A DNA stretch of 64,000 nt, taken from contig NZ_LN876583.1 in assembly GCF_001282725.1 (NCBI RefSeq), positions 104,609 through 168,608 on the forward strand, given 5' to 3'. Below are positions 24,084 through 32,226 of the stretch, in pieces (the first letter of the stretch is position 1; each line of letters starts with the position of its first letter). The position numbers and the translations under genes were made by a program. The notes under the pieces were generated by a model, which was given only the letters and a program-made list of their open reading frames with translations, made no database searches and was not told where the DNA came from. The stretch comes from Inediibacterium massiliense (GTDB lineage Bacteria > Bacillota > Clostridia > Peptostreptococcales > Thermotaleaceae).

Positions 24084-24812
24084 CCCATAAGAGTAAAATC
24101 TTATTAAGCCTGTAGCCATAGCTTCTGCAATTTTATCTTGTGTTTTTTCTTCTCTTAATTTTTTTTCTTCTTCTGGATTCGTAATAAAGCCAACTTCAAT
24201 ATGAAGAACACTAGATTTTACTTCTCTAAGAAGATAGAATTCAGCTATTTTTGTTCCCCTTTTGATCAATCCTACTTTTTTATGGATTTCTTCTAAAATA
24301 AGATTTCCAAGAATTTCTCCCTCTTCATCTCCTCTATAATGATAAACTTCACTTCCTGATATATTAGAATTTAAAAAGGAGTTTTGATGAATACTTATAA
24401 AGAAATCAGGTCTTACCTCCTCAGCTAATTTGGCTCTTTTCCCAAGCGGAACATAAACATCTTCTTTTCTCGTTTCATATACTTTTGCTCCTAATCCCCT
24501 AAGCTTTTGAGCAAGCTTTAAAGATATACAAAGATTTACATCTTTCTCTCTCAGTCCTGTAGGTCCATATACATCTTCTGTATTTATCCCTCCATGACCT
24601 GGATCAAGTACTATTATTCTCCCCGTTAAAGGTTTATTTATACTGGGTTTATCAAAGTTTTTGATTTCTACTCCTGTAAAATAATATTTTAAAATTTCTT
24701 CTGCACTTTTTCCACTTTTAGCCATAGAATTTGCACCATACTGACAAAGGCCTAACCCCTCACCCTTTCCTTGCATTTCAATTTGAAAAGCGATAGGCTT
24801 CCATCCAAATCT
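24081..24812 (-). CDS. 3' part of an interrupted SpoIID-amidase gene (amidase half)
   Basis: This frame continues from the recombination core at 24811-24816 and encodes 243 residues. First comes the C-terminal end of a SpoIID/LytB domain (GKGEGLGLCQYGANSMAKSG, then AEEILKYYFTGVEI). Then follows a complete Amidase_3 domain (about residues 60-240): IIVLDPGHGGINTED with zinc His, later LREKDVNLCISLKLA, FFISIHQNSF, and HIEVGFITNPEEEKKL with the catalytic Glu. An internal ATG at 24776 exists but has no ribosome site, so the piece is probably not translated alone. Upstream in frame is a stop at 24822-24824, inside the inserted element. Its 5' partner is at 29216-29917. The intact protein would be a peptidoglycan hydrolase, probably sporulation-linked by its SpoIID domain. 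Confidence 0.88.
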   Translation of the reverse strand, partial: RFGWKPIAFQIEMQGKGEGLGLCQYGANSMAKSGKSAEEILKYYFTGVEIKNFDKPSINKPLTGRIIVLDPGHGGINTEDVYGPTGLREKDVNLCISLKLAQKLRGLGAKVYETRKEDVYVPLGKRAKLAEEVRPDFFISIHQNSFLNSNISGSEVYHYRGDEEGEILGNLILEEIHKKVGLIKRGTKIAEFYLLREVKSSVLHIEVGFITNPEEEKKLREEKTQDKIAEAMATGLIRFYSYG

Positions 24813-24833
24813 TGTTAAATATCAACAAGAACA
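24800..24833. other. left attachment site (attL) of the intervening element
   Basis: The core CTTGTT lies at 24811-24816 and also at 29214-29219. Leftward flank is amidase gene sequence; rightward is element DNA with the arm AAGAACA at 24827-24833. The inferred crossover dinucleotide is CT at 24811-24812. Confidence 0.75.
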
Positions 24834-24835
24834 AT

Positions 24836-26395
24836 TTAATGTCTTATTTTATAATGAATGATAATATCATTTTCTTCAAAAACTTCTATTTGATCTATCA
24901 ATTGAGTAAAGATAAGTCTACGAAACTCATATTTACTCCATAGCTTGCTTATGGTTTTTTCCATATCTATTTTATTTTTATGACAAGGTTTATAATTATT
25001 CTTTTCATATAAAAAATTTTTCCTTATTAAAAGATTTTCTTTATCACATTGAAATTCTTTATATAAATAAAAAAACTCTTCTTCTGAGATATTTTTTTTC
25101 ACCTTATCTTCATATAATGATTTTAATATATGTGTACTTTCTGCTAATCTTTTTTCTATAGTTGCCAATTCTTTTTCAACGCTTTTTCTTTGTTTCTGAT
25201 GATAGACTATTTTTTGTAATTCTTTTTGGAATTTATCTAAATCCACAAACTTATTGACCAGATCCTTAACATCTTTTATGACCATTTCCTCTAACTTTTT
25301 TTCTAATATAGAATGTCTAGTGCATTCTTTTTTTCCATACTTTTTATAGGTAGAACATATTAAAAAATAATAACCCTTTGGCATTTTGTAATATGTCATA
25401 TATCCTCCACAATCTCCACAAAAAGCTAATCCACTAAAAGATTTGACACTTTTTTTGGCTCCTTTATATTTTTTACTCTTTTGATTCATTAAATTTCTAA
25501 CCATTTCAAAGGTTTCCTTTGAAACAATAGGATCATGAGTATTTTTTATGCTCAACCAATCTTCTTCCTTTAATCTTTTAATTTTTTTAGATTTATAATT
25601 AATTTTTTTAGATTTTCCTTGAGTAAGATCTCCTGTGTATGTTTTATTTGTAAGTATATTTTTGATAGTACTATGACACCATTTTGAACTTTTCATCAGA
25701 ACTGGATTATAGTTTTTTATCTTTTTACTTTTATACACAGAGGGGCAAGGTATTTTCGAATCATTAAGCCATATACATATAGCTTTTAACCCCTTTCCTG
25801 ATAAATATAGATCAAAAATCTTTTCAACCACCCAAGACGCTTCTTCATCTATCATTAAATGCCCTTTATGATTAGGATTTTTTTCGTATCCATAAGGAGC
25901 AAAAGAACCTATAAATTTTCCTTCTTTTCTTTTTAAATCTAATACACTTCTTATTTTTTTACTAATATCCTTTGAATAATAATCATTCATAATGGCTTTA
26001 AATGGAGTGATATCATCATTGATACCCTCTTCTTTTGTATCTACCCCGTCATTTAAAGCAATATATCTTATACCTGACTCTGGGAAAAATTTTTCTATAT
26101 AAAATCCTACTTGTATATAATCTCTTCCAAGTCTACTCATATCTTTTGTCATGACAATAGATATATTTCCCCTTTTTATATCCTCAATCATTCTTTTAAA
26201 TTCTGGACGATCAAAATTTGTTCCTGTATATCCATCATCTATATAGTAGTCATATACATGCCAATAATTTTCATCTGCATATTTTTTTAACATATTCATT
26301 TGATTTTCTATAGAATTAGATAAAAGATTTTCTCCATCCTCATTACTTAGTCTACAATATATTCCTACACTTTTTTTATAGTCTTCTCCTTTCAT
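24836..26395 (-). CDS. large serine recombinase of the intervening element
   Basis: The 519-residue site-specific recombinase has an N-terminal resolvase domain (about 8-150; catalytic Ser in GIYCRLSNEDGEN, arginines in VMTKDMSRLGRDYIQVGFYI), a recombinase domain (about 165-290; FAPYGYEKNPNHKGHLMIDE), a zinc ribbon (CGDCGGY ... CSTYKKYGKKEC, about 325-355) and a coiled-coil tail. This is the architecture of SpoIVCA/CisA and phage integrases. It ends 24 bp inside attL, the usual place for an element's integrase. ATG follows AAAGGAGGTAAATATA, a strong site. It presumably catalyses integration and excision of the 4.4-kb element; an excision factor was not identified in the element. Confidence 0.95.
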   Translation of the reverse strand: MKGEDYKKSVGIYCRLSNEDGENLLSNSIENQMNMLKKYADENYWHVYDYYIDDGYTGTNFDRPEFKRMIEDIKRGNISIVMTKDMSRLGRDYIQVGFYIEKFFPESGIRYIALNDGVDTKEEGINDDITPFKAIMNDYYSKDISKKIRSVLDLKRKEGKFIGSFAPYGYEKNPNHKGHLMIDEEASWVVEKIFDLYLSGKGLKAICIWLNDSKIPCPSVYKSKKIKNYNPVLMKSSKWCHSTIKNILTNKTYTGDLTQGKSKKINYKSKKIKRLKEEDWLSIKNTHDPIVSKETFEMVRNLMNQKSKKYKGAKKSVKSFSGLAFCGDCGGYMTYYKMPKGYYFLICSTYKKYGKKECTRHSILEKKLEEMVIKDVKDLVNKFVDLDKFQKELQKIVYHQKQRKSVEKELATIEKRLAESTHILKSLYEDKVKKNISEEEFFYLYKEFQCDKENLLIRKNFLYEKNNYKPCHKNKIDMEKTISKLWSKYEFRRLIFTQLIDQIEVFEENDIIIHYKIRH

Positions 26396-26465
26396 TATAT
26401 TTACCTCCTTTAAAGACTTACTTTAAATTTATGAGGTGTGTTTTTAAATTATACTTTCATAAAAT

Positions 26466-26491
26466 AAAGACCTGCTTTAAAGCAGGTCTTT
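26466..26491 (-). terminator. terminator between the LRR gene and the recombinase
   Basis: A perfect palindrome AAAGACCTGCTTT/AAAGCAGGTCTTT overlaps the LRR stop codon and separates it from the recombinase, so the recombinase must have its own promoter in the 70 bp downstream. Confidence 0.8.
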
Positions 26492-28172
26492 ATTTATTCT
26501 TATAATCTTTATATATTTTATCTAAATTCTTTAAAGGTGAATAATCTATCACTTTATTTTCATCTAACCCTATCCATTCTAATTCATGTAAATTTTTTAA
26601 AGGTTCTATATCTATAATTTTATTGTTATTTAAGTTCAATTCTTTTAAATGTATTAACTTTTTTAAAGGACTTATATCTTCAATACAATTATCTCCTAAA
26701 TCCAATTTTTCCAAATGAATCAAGTGAGTAATAGGATCAATATCTTCAATTTTATTTTGATTAAAACTTACATTTTTTAACGAATATAATTCTTTCATTC
26801 CTGTTATATCCTTTATTTTGTTCCTCTCGGCATGCAATATCTCTAATTGTTTTAAGTTTTTGATACCATTTAAATTTTTTATATCCAATCCATCTACATA
26901 AAGTTCTTTAAGATTATCAAGCTCATTTAAAGTACCTATATTTTTAGGAAAAGTATATCCTTTTATATTTTGATTATAATTTAGATTATCTTCTATATGA
27001 AGAACTTCTAAGTTTTTTAAACTTTTTAAAGGACTCACATCATCTACTCTACATTCTCTCATGTTAAGCACATGAAGATTCATTAATGTTTCTAAAGGTA
27101 CTATATTCTTTACACCTATATTACAACTTATATCTAAATCATTTAATTTTTCTAATTTCATAAGAGGGGTCAAATCTTTTATACTGTCTCTTGTATAACT
27201 GATCATGCTTTTTGATATATCTAGTTTTTCTAAAGAATATAAATTTTTTATAACATCTAAAGTATTTATATTTGTATCACTTATATTTAATTTCTTCAAA
27301 TTTTTCAATTCCATCAAAGGTGTAAAATCTACTATTTGCCTTTGAGATAAATCTAATTCCTCTAAATAAGGTGAAGTTTTTACATAATCTATATGGATAT
27401 TTACTCCTTTTGTAATCTTAAGCTTTTTTAGATGTTTTGGTAAAATAATATTTTCAGATTTATCATTTTTAAAGGATATATGAAGTTCTTTTAGGTTTTT
27501 ATACTCCTTTAAAAAATTTAATTTTTCATCGTCTACATTATAAATCCATAAAGTTTCTAATTTCTTCAATGCTTTTAGTTCTGAATAGTCTTGTAGATTT
27601 TTACAATCCATCTCTAATTTTTTTAAATTCTTTAAGTTTTCTATTCCATCTAATATTCTCACTCTTTTTCCAATAGATAATTCTTTTATATTCTCTAAAT
27701 CCTTTATAGAAATTTTTTTATTATGCTGATCTAGTGTTTGTATGATGTTTTTCTCCAAGTATAAATCTTTAATAATTTTATCCTTTTTTATATAATTACT
27801 AGTATAAAAAACAATAGGCACTACAAGTAATATACACAATCCTTGTATAAGCTTATGCTTTATCTTCCTCTCTGCAACAACCCCTATTATGCCTATTACA
27901 ATAATAGAATTTGTTATGATACTTTCATCCATATAATAAATAGATAACTTTTTGAATAAATAATATATAGAAAACAAAGCAATTACTGCAATACTTCCTA
28001 TCCTATTTTCTTTATGCTTTATATTTATAAATGCAATACATATCATTATACAAGCAAGAAACCATGCTGTGTCTCCACTTTTTATATTTGTAATGACATA
28101 CATAAGTAAAATAAGCTTTTCTAAAATAGACCTTAATCTATCTTTCCATGTTATATCTTGGGTATCCTCCAT
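26490..28172 (-). CDS. membrane protein with cytoplasmic-type leucine-rich repeats
   Basis: The 560-residue protein has about five hydrophobic segments in its first 130 residues (VITNIKSGDTAWFLACIMIC; IGSIAVIALFSIYYLF; IVIGIIGVVAE; LIQGLCILLVVPIVFYT). About fifteen leucine-rich repeats of 20-24 residues follow to the C-terminus. The repeats have the SDS22/internalin pattern with DISPLKKLIHLKELNLNNNK and DIEPLKNLHELEW. No catalytic domain is visible. LRRs of this type bind proteins. It is cargo of the intervening element and forms a unit with the EamA gene (24-bp gap). Its partner is unknown. Compared with internalins it has no LPXTG anchor. Start ATG follows GGGAGGAAAAT. Confidence 0.8.
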   Translation of the reverse strand: MEDTQDITWKDRLRSILEKLILLMYVITNIKSGDTAWFLACIMICIAFINIKHKENRIGSIAVIALFSIYYLFKKLSIYYMDESIITNSIIVIGIIGVVAERKIKHKLIQGLCILLVVPIVFYTSNYIKKDKIIKDLYLEKNIIQTLDQHNKKISIKDLENIKELSIGKRVRILDGIENLKNLKKLEMDCKNLQDYSELKALKKLETLWIYNVDDEKLNFLKEYKNLKELHISFKNDKSENIILPKHLKKLKITKGVNIHIDYVKTSPYLEELDLSQRQIVDFTPLMELKNLKKLNISDTNINTLDVIKNLYSLEKLDISKSMISYTRDSIKDLTPLMKLEKLNDLDISCNIGVKNIVPLETLMNLHVLNMRECRVDDVSPLKSLKNLEVLHIEDNLNYNQNIKGYTFPKNIGTLNELDNLKELYVDGLDIKNLNGIKNLKQLEILHAERNKIKDITGMKELYSLKNVSFNQNKIEDIDPITHLIHLEKLDLGDNCIEDISPLKKLIHLKELNLNNNKIIDIEPLKNLHELEWIGLDENKVIDYSPLKNLDKIYKDYKNK

Positions 28173-28196
28173 ATTTTCCTCCCATATATTTAGGTA

Positions 28197-29093
28197 TCAA
28201 CTGTACTTTTTCACTTTTCCCATTTTCAAAAATTCAAGCTTTGTTTCTGTTAATATGACCCCAGAAAATATTACAATACATCCTAACATCATTTTCATAG
28301 TCAATGTTTCTCCTAATACTAATACTGCCAACAAGCTTCCAAAAACAGATTCCAAAGAAAGTATAATAGCTGTATGAGAAGCTTCTGTATATTTTTGGGC
28401 AACATTTTGAATCGTATATGCAAAGACCGTTCCTGCCAAAGCTAAATAAAGCATAGCCTTCATAACAGAAGGATTAAGATTTAAAGTAAATGGTTCAAAT
28501 ATCAAAGCGGATACTAAAAATAGTATGGCTGCTACTCCAAATTGTACAATACTTAGTACAATAGGTTCTTTGTCTTTTGAAAAATATTCAATAGCTACAA
28601 TATGAAATGCAAAGAAAAGAGCGCATGAAAGAGTTAATATATCTCCCTTATTCAATGTACTTAAAGAAAAAGATTCATCTATAGTCAACAAGCCTATTCC
28701 TATAATCGCTAAAAAAGCCCCTATCATAGAATACATGTCTGGTCTTTTTTTATAGATGATCCAAGTTAAAAAAGGAACCATTACCACATATATAGTAGTT
28801 AAAAAAGATTGCTTAGCTGCAGTTGTATAAATAAGTCCTATAGTTTGAACGGCTAAAGCAATATACAAAAATATTCCAATCACAACTCCTCCAACAAATT
28901 CTTCTTTTGTAATTTTTTTTAGTTTTTTATGAAATATAATAGATAATAATGCAGTAGCTACTATAAATCTCATAGCCATTAGACCCATAGGTTTCGTTTG
29001 AGACAAAACATCCTTGATCACTACAAAAGTAGATCCCCAAATAAAAGCAACTATCAATAGAGCTAAATCTGCATACAATGTTTTTTTCTTCAT
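28197..29093 (-). CDS. EamA-family (DMT) transporter
   Basis: This is a 298-residue inner-membrane permease with ten predicted helices in two EamA repeats (LALLIVAFIWGSTFVVIKDV at the N-terminus; second repeat from about residue 150, LSCALFFAFHIVAIEYFS). DMT transporters of this type export metabolites or amino acids; the substrate cannot be read. ATG at 29093 is chosen because AGGGGG precedes it by 6 nt and the family homology begins there; upstream in-frame ATGs lack ribosome sites. It is the gene nearest the right end of the intervening element, about 120 bp from attR. Confidence 0.87.
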   Translation of the reverse strand: MKKKTLYADLALLIVAFIWGSTFVVIKDVLSQTKPMGLMAMRFIVATALLSIIFHKKLKKITKEEFVGGVVIGIFLYIALAVQTIGLIYTTAAKQSFLTTIYVVMVPFLTWIIYKKRPDMYSMIGAFLAIIGIGLLTIDESFSLSTLNKGDILTLSCALFFAFHIVAIEYFSKDKEPIVLSIVQFGVAAILFLVSALIFEPFTLNLNPSVMKAMLYLALAGTVFAYTIQNVAQKYTEASHTAIILSLESVFGSLLAVLVLGETLTMKMMLGCIVIFSGVILTETKLEFLKMGKVKKYS

Positions 29094-29192
29094 TTTCATC
29101 CCCCTATTCTTCATTTGCATATCTATTTTTCTCTTCTTTTCCTCTATAGTATACCAAATAAATCCACTACTTCCCATATATAGCATATAAAA

Positions 29193-29226
29193 TGTTCTTA
29201 ATGAACATTAACACTTGTTGAATTTA
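29193..29226. other. right attachment site (attR) of the intervening element
   Basis: The core CTTGTT is at 29214-29219. To the left is element DNA with TGTTCTT at 29193-29199 and TTAACA at 29208-29213; to the right is SpoIID-amidase gene sequence. The inferred crossover dinucleotide is CT at 29214-29215. Confidence 0.75.
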
Positions 29227-29917
29227 AACCCAATAAATTCATCATTTCTATTCCTTTAAATACGGTTCCCCCAATCTTTGCACAAACCACTCTTCCTTCT
29301 TCATCTCTTTGAACGTCTTCTATAATTCCCTCTATACAAGATCCCTCCAAAGAACTCGGAGGAAGAGTTTTTATATTTAATCTTTTCTCCATTTCTTTTA
29401 TGGATAAAACCCTCGACTCCTTATATCCAGTAGCATCCCTGCACCCATCACACAATACTTTCCTCAAATATAGTGTTTTGTTTCCTATTACCTTTTCAGA
29501 ATTCTCCGTAGAACCTCCGCAAATCAAGTGATATTTAGGTTCAATAGGTTTATTATTTATAGTAATAATTTTTTCTTGCGTTTCCTGTACAGCTTTTTGA
29601 ATTCTATCCCAATTTGAAACAAAATCTTCTTTCCACTTTTCTTTTAATTCATCTATATTTCCAACGACTCCACAGTGTCCACTTGTACAGACATCTGCTC
29701 CTTTATATTTAGAACATCCTTCTCCTCCAAATATTTTTGAATTTTTCATTAAAAAAGTTCTATCCATAATCGCTTGTGCCTTTAAAGCTTCTATTTGAAA
29801 ATCTATAGGGATTTGAGCAGCTACCATAAGCTTAACAACTTCATCCATCTCCATAAATACTATTTTCTTTTTGATATGGTCATATATTTTAACAAAAATA
29901 GATTTTTCCTCATTCAA
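29198..29917 (-). CDS. 5' part of an interrupted SpoIID-amidase gene (SpoIID half)
   Basis: This encodes most of a SpoIID/LytB-type lytic transglycosylase domain. IEALKAQAIMDRTFLM near residue 41 includes the expected catalytic Glu, and the family segment HLICGGSTENSEKV lies near 133. True gene sequence runs to about residue 234 (LLGLNST); the last five codons (SVNVH) come from the inserted element and end in a premature stop. The domain's closing glycine-rich motif is on the other side of the element at about 24770. Start is TTG at 29917 with GGAGGG 8 nt upstream. There is no clear signal peptide, so the restored enzyme could be unusual in location. As it stands the piece is probably inactive. 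Confidence 0.86.
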   Translation of the reverse strand: MNEEKSIFVKIYDHIKKKIVFMEMDEVVKLMVAAQIPIDFQIEALKAQAIMDRTFLMKNSKIFGGEGCSKYKGADVCTSGHCGVVGNIDELKEKWKEDFVSNWDRIQKAVQETQEKIITINNKPIEPKYHLICGGSTENSEKVIGNKTLYLRKVLCDGCRDATGYKESRVLSIKEMEKRLNIKTLPPSSLEGSCIEGIIEDVQRDEEGRVVCAKIGGTVFKGIEMMNLLGLNSTSVNVH

Positions 29918-30028
29918 ATTCTAGCCCTCCTTCAATCCTAACCTTTTGTTATTTTCAACATTTTATATATAAATAATAGGTCTACACAATAGACTAGTAT
30001 GGAGTGTAGAAAATAAATAAAGAAAGAT

Positions 30029-30772
30029 CTAAAATTGATTTAGATCTTTGCACACTTTTTCTAAAATTTGAGATAAAGTTTTATTTTCTCCTTTCACATA
30101 TTCTTGCATTACTTGAATTTTTAATTTTCCTGCCTCTTCTTTATCCCATATGATATATGCAAACCAAGATACAAGCCCTAAATCTAAAAAATCCTCTGTA
30201 ATTAATCCTCTCATAAAAAAAGAAGATTCCATAGTAAAAATACTATCAATCATTGTCTGTCGTTGTTGTTTTGTCATTCTTTTGCAAACTTCAAAGTCTG
30301 TGCAATAATCAATTTTATAATAAGCCACTTCTTCTGGAATAAAAATACCGTACTGATTTTTAAACATTTTCATATTTCCAATGTTTTCACTTAATACTCT
30401 CTTATATCCTTCTTCATATTCTTCTTTTGTCAAGTGTCCAAAAACCCTACAAACTAAAGGTCTAACAGGATAAATTACACATTTTCCAGACTCATCTAAA
30501 AAAGGGCAATGGGTCTTGTCTACCATCTCTAAAAAATAATATTTTACAACATTAGGCAGAATTTCTTTATAAAGTTTAGACCTATTCGTTAAATAATGGA
30601 TGATATTTAAAAACTCTACAAAATGGGTAGATACAGATTCCATACAACAATTTGTACAACCTAAACACCTTCCCGTAGGAATCGTATTATAAATTTTATT
30701 TAATCGATCAAAATAATCAGATTTTTGAGCAAATTTAATAGATTTTTCTATATGTTTATGATTAAGTTTCAT
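30029..30772 (-). CDS. YkgJ-family cysteine-cluster protein
   Basis: This is a 247-residue soluble protein with the CxxCxxCC-type cluster CLGCTNCC near residue 36 and the second motif CPFLDESGKCVIYPVRPLVCR near 88, written here in parts: CPFLDES and CVIYPVRPLVCR. Family members are proposed to bind zinc or an iron-sulfur cluster; the function is undefined. It lies downstream of thlA behind a terminator and probably has its own promoter. A 110-bp gap separates it from the SpoIID part downstream. The start ATG has AAAGGAGACTATA upstream. Confidence 0.82.
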   Translation of the reverse strand: MKLNHKHIEKSIKFAQKSDYFDRLNKIYNTIPTGRCLGCTNCCMESVSTHFVEFLNIIHYLTNRSKLYKEILPNVVKYYFLEMVDKTHCPFLDESGKCVIYPVRPLVCRVFGHLTKEEYEEGYKRVLSENIGNMKMFKNQYGIFIPEEVAYYKIDYCTDFEVCKRMTKQQRQTMIDSIFTMESSFFMRGLITEDFLDLGLVSWFAYIIWDKEEAGKLKIQVMQEYVKGENKTLSQILEKVCKDLNQF

Positions 30773-30804
30773 TATAGTCTCCTTTTTATATTTTTACCAA
30801 ATAA

Positions 30805-30833
30805 AAAAGAGGATGCCCTAGAGCTCCTCTTTT
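30805..30833 (-). terminator. thlA terminator
   Basis: AAAAGAGGA and TCCTCTTTT arms with an 11-nt loop lie just downstream of the thlA stop. T-rich sequence follows on the minus strand. Confidence 0.8.
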
Positions 30834-30849
30834 TATACATAAATTATAC

Positions 30850-32028
30850 TTATTTTCTTTCTACGACTAGAGCTGTTCCCATTCCTCCACCGATGCATAG
30901 TGTTGCTAAACCACGTTTTGCATCTCTTTTTTCCATTTCATGAAGTAATGTAACTAAAATTCTTCCGCCACTTGCTCCAATTGGATGTCCGATAGCAATC
31001 GCTCCACCATTTACATTTACTTTTTCCATATCAAGATTTAAATCTCTTGCTACTGCAATAGATTGTGCTGCAAATGCTTCATTTGCTTCTACTAAGTCGA
31101 TATCTTCAATTTTAAGACCTGCTTTTTCTAAAGCTTTTCTACTAGATGGAATAGGTCCTAATCCCATTACAGATGGATCTACACCTGCAGTTGCATTAGA
31201 TACAATTGTAGCTAATGGTTTGATTCCAAGTTCATCAGCTTTTTCTTTTGACATGATTACAAATGCTGCTGCACCATCATTGATTCCAGATGCATTTCCT
31301 GCTGTTACAGTACCATCTTTTTTGAAAGCTGGTCTTAATTTTCCAATAGATTCTGCTGTTACGCCTTCTCTGATGAATTCATCTTGATCAAATATGATTG
31401 TTTCTTTTTTCTTTTTGATTTCAACAGGAACGATTTCATCTTTAAATCTTCCTTCTTTTCTTGCTTTTTCTGCTCTGTTTTGGCTTCTAGCTGAAAATTC
31501 ATCTTGTTCTTCTCTAGTAATTCCATATTGCTCAGCAATATTTTCTGCTGTAATACCCATATGATAATTGTTAAATGCATCCCATAGTCCATCTTTGATC
31601 ATTTCATCAACGAACTTTGCATCTCCCATTCTATGTCCCCATCTTGCTTTTTCAACTACATATGGAGCATTACTCATTACTTCTGTTCCTCCAGCGATAA
31701 CAATATCATTGTCTCCTGCTGCAATAGTTTGAGCAGCTAATGCTACTGATTTTAATCCAGAACCGCAAATGATGTTTATAGTTGTTGCTGGAATTTCTAC
31801 AGGAATACCTGCTTTTACAGCAGATTGTCTAGCAACCCCTTGCCCTTGTCCTGCTTGTAGTACACAACCAAATAAAACTTCACTTACTTGCTCTGGTGCA
31901 ACCTTTGCTCTGTTTAAAGCTTCTTTAATTACGATAGCTCCTAAATCAGCCGGTTTAAAGTCTTTTAAAGACCCTCCGTAACTTCCTACAGCTGTTCTTA
32001 CTGCACTTGCAATAACTACTTCTCTCAT
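30850..32028 (-). CDS. thlA: acetyl-CoA acetyltransferase (thiolase)
   Basis: It condenses two acetyl-CoA to acetoacetyl-CoA, or runs in reverse, feeding butyrate formation in Clostridia. The 392 residues show the acyl-Cys region [15 protein letters not shown] near residue 85 and the catalytic [18 protein letters not shown] near 345 with [14 protein letters not shown] at the end. ATG at 32028 (MREVVIASA) is preceded by AGGAGG at 8 nt; a start 9 codons earlier has no ribosome site. Lysine fermentation also yields acetoacetate and butyrate, so it may work with the operon at 1-6266. The promoter should be in 32029-32220, just beside the second recombinase. Confidence 0.95.
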   Translation of the reverse strand: MREVVIASAVRTAVGSYGGSLKDFKPADLGAIVIKEALNRAKVAPEQVSEVLFGCVLQAGQGQGVARQSAVKAGIPVEIPATTINIICGSGLKSVALAAQTIAAGDNDIVIAGGTEVMSNAPYVVEKARWGHRMGDAKFVDEMIKDGLWDAFNNYHMGITAENIAEQYGITREEQDEFSARSQNRAEKARKEGRFKDEIVPVEIKKKKETIIFDQDEFIREGVTAESIGKLRPAFKKDGTVTAGNASGINDGAAAFVIMSKEKADELGIKPLATIVSNATAGVDPSVMGLGPIPSSRKALEKAGLKIEDIDLVEANEAFAAQSIAVARDLNLDMEKVNVNGGAIAIGHPIGASGGRILVTLLHEMEKRDAKRGLATLCIGGGMGTALVVERK

Positions 32029-32226
32029 GGAATATTCCTCCTTAATATATATCAATTATAATGTCAAATTTACGCAAATATATATTATGCAAGATTCATG
32101 CCATGTATTTTTTCTTCATATTTCTTTGTTTTCCCTCTATTTCTATCACATTTTTACTATTTATTACATATCAATTGTCGGTTTTTCTGAACATATTGTT
32201 CTTTTTTCTGTACATTGTGCTTGCTT

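Larger units (their letters stand above)
24812..29214. mobile_element. 4.4-kb serine-recombinase intervening element inside the SpoIID-amidase gene
   Basis: The element lies between two copies of CTTGTT spaced 4,403 bp apart. It carries a large serine recombinase whose stop is 24 bp from the left end, an LRR membrane protein and an EamA permease, all on the minus strand like the split gene. Excision at the core would rejoin ...LGLNST and RFGWKP... in frame. Joining the element ends gives TTAACA-CT-TGTTAA with outer arms TGTTCTT/AAGAACA, as expected for a serine integrase attP. It carries no phage structural or conjugation genes. Confidence 0.82.

Noticed and set aside
24081..24776. The amidase as a complete independent gene starting at ATG 24776
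   Set aside because: No ribosome site precedes this ATG, the SpoIID domain would be cut in the middle, and coding homology extends upstream of it to the recombination core.
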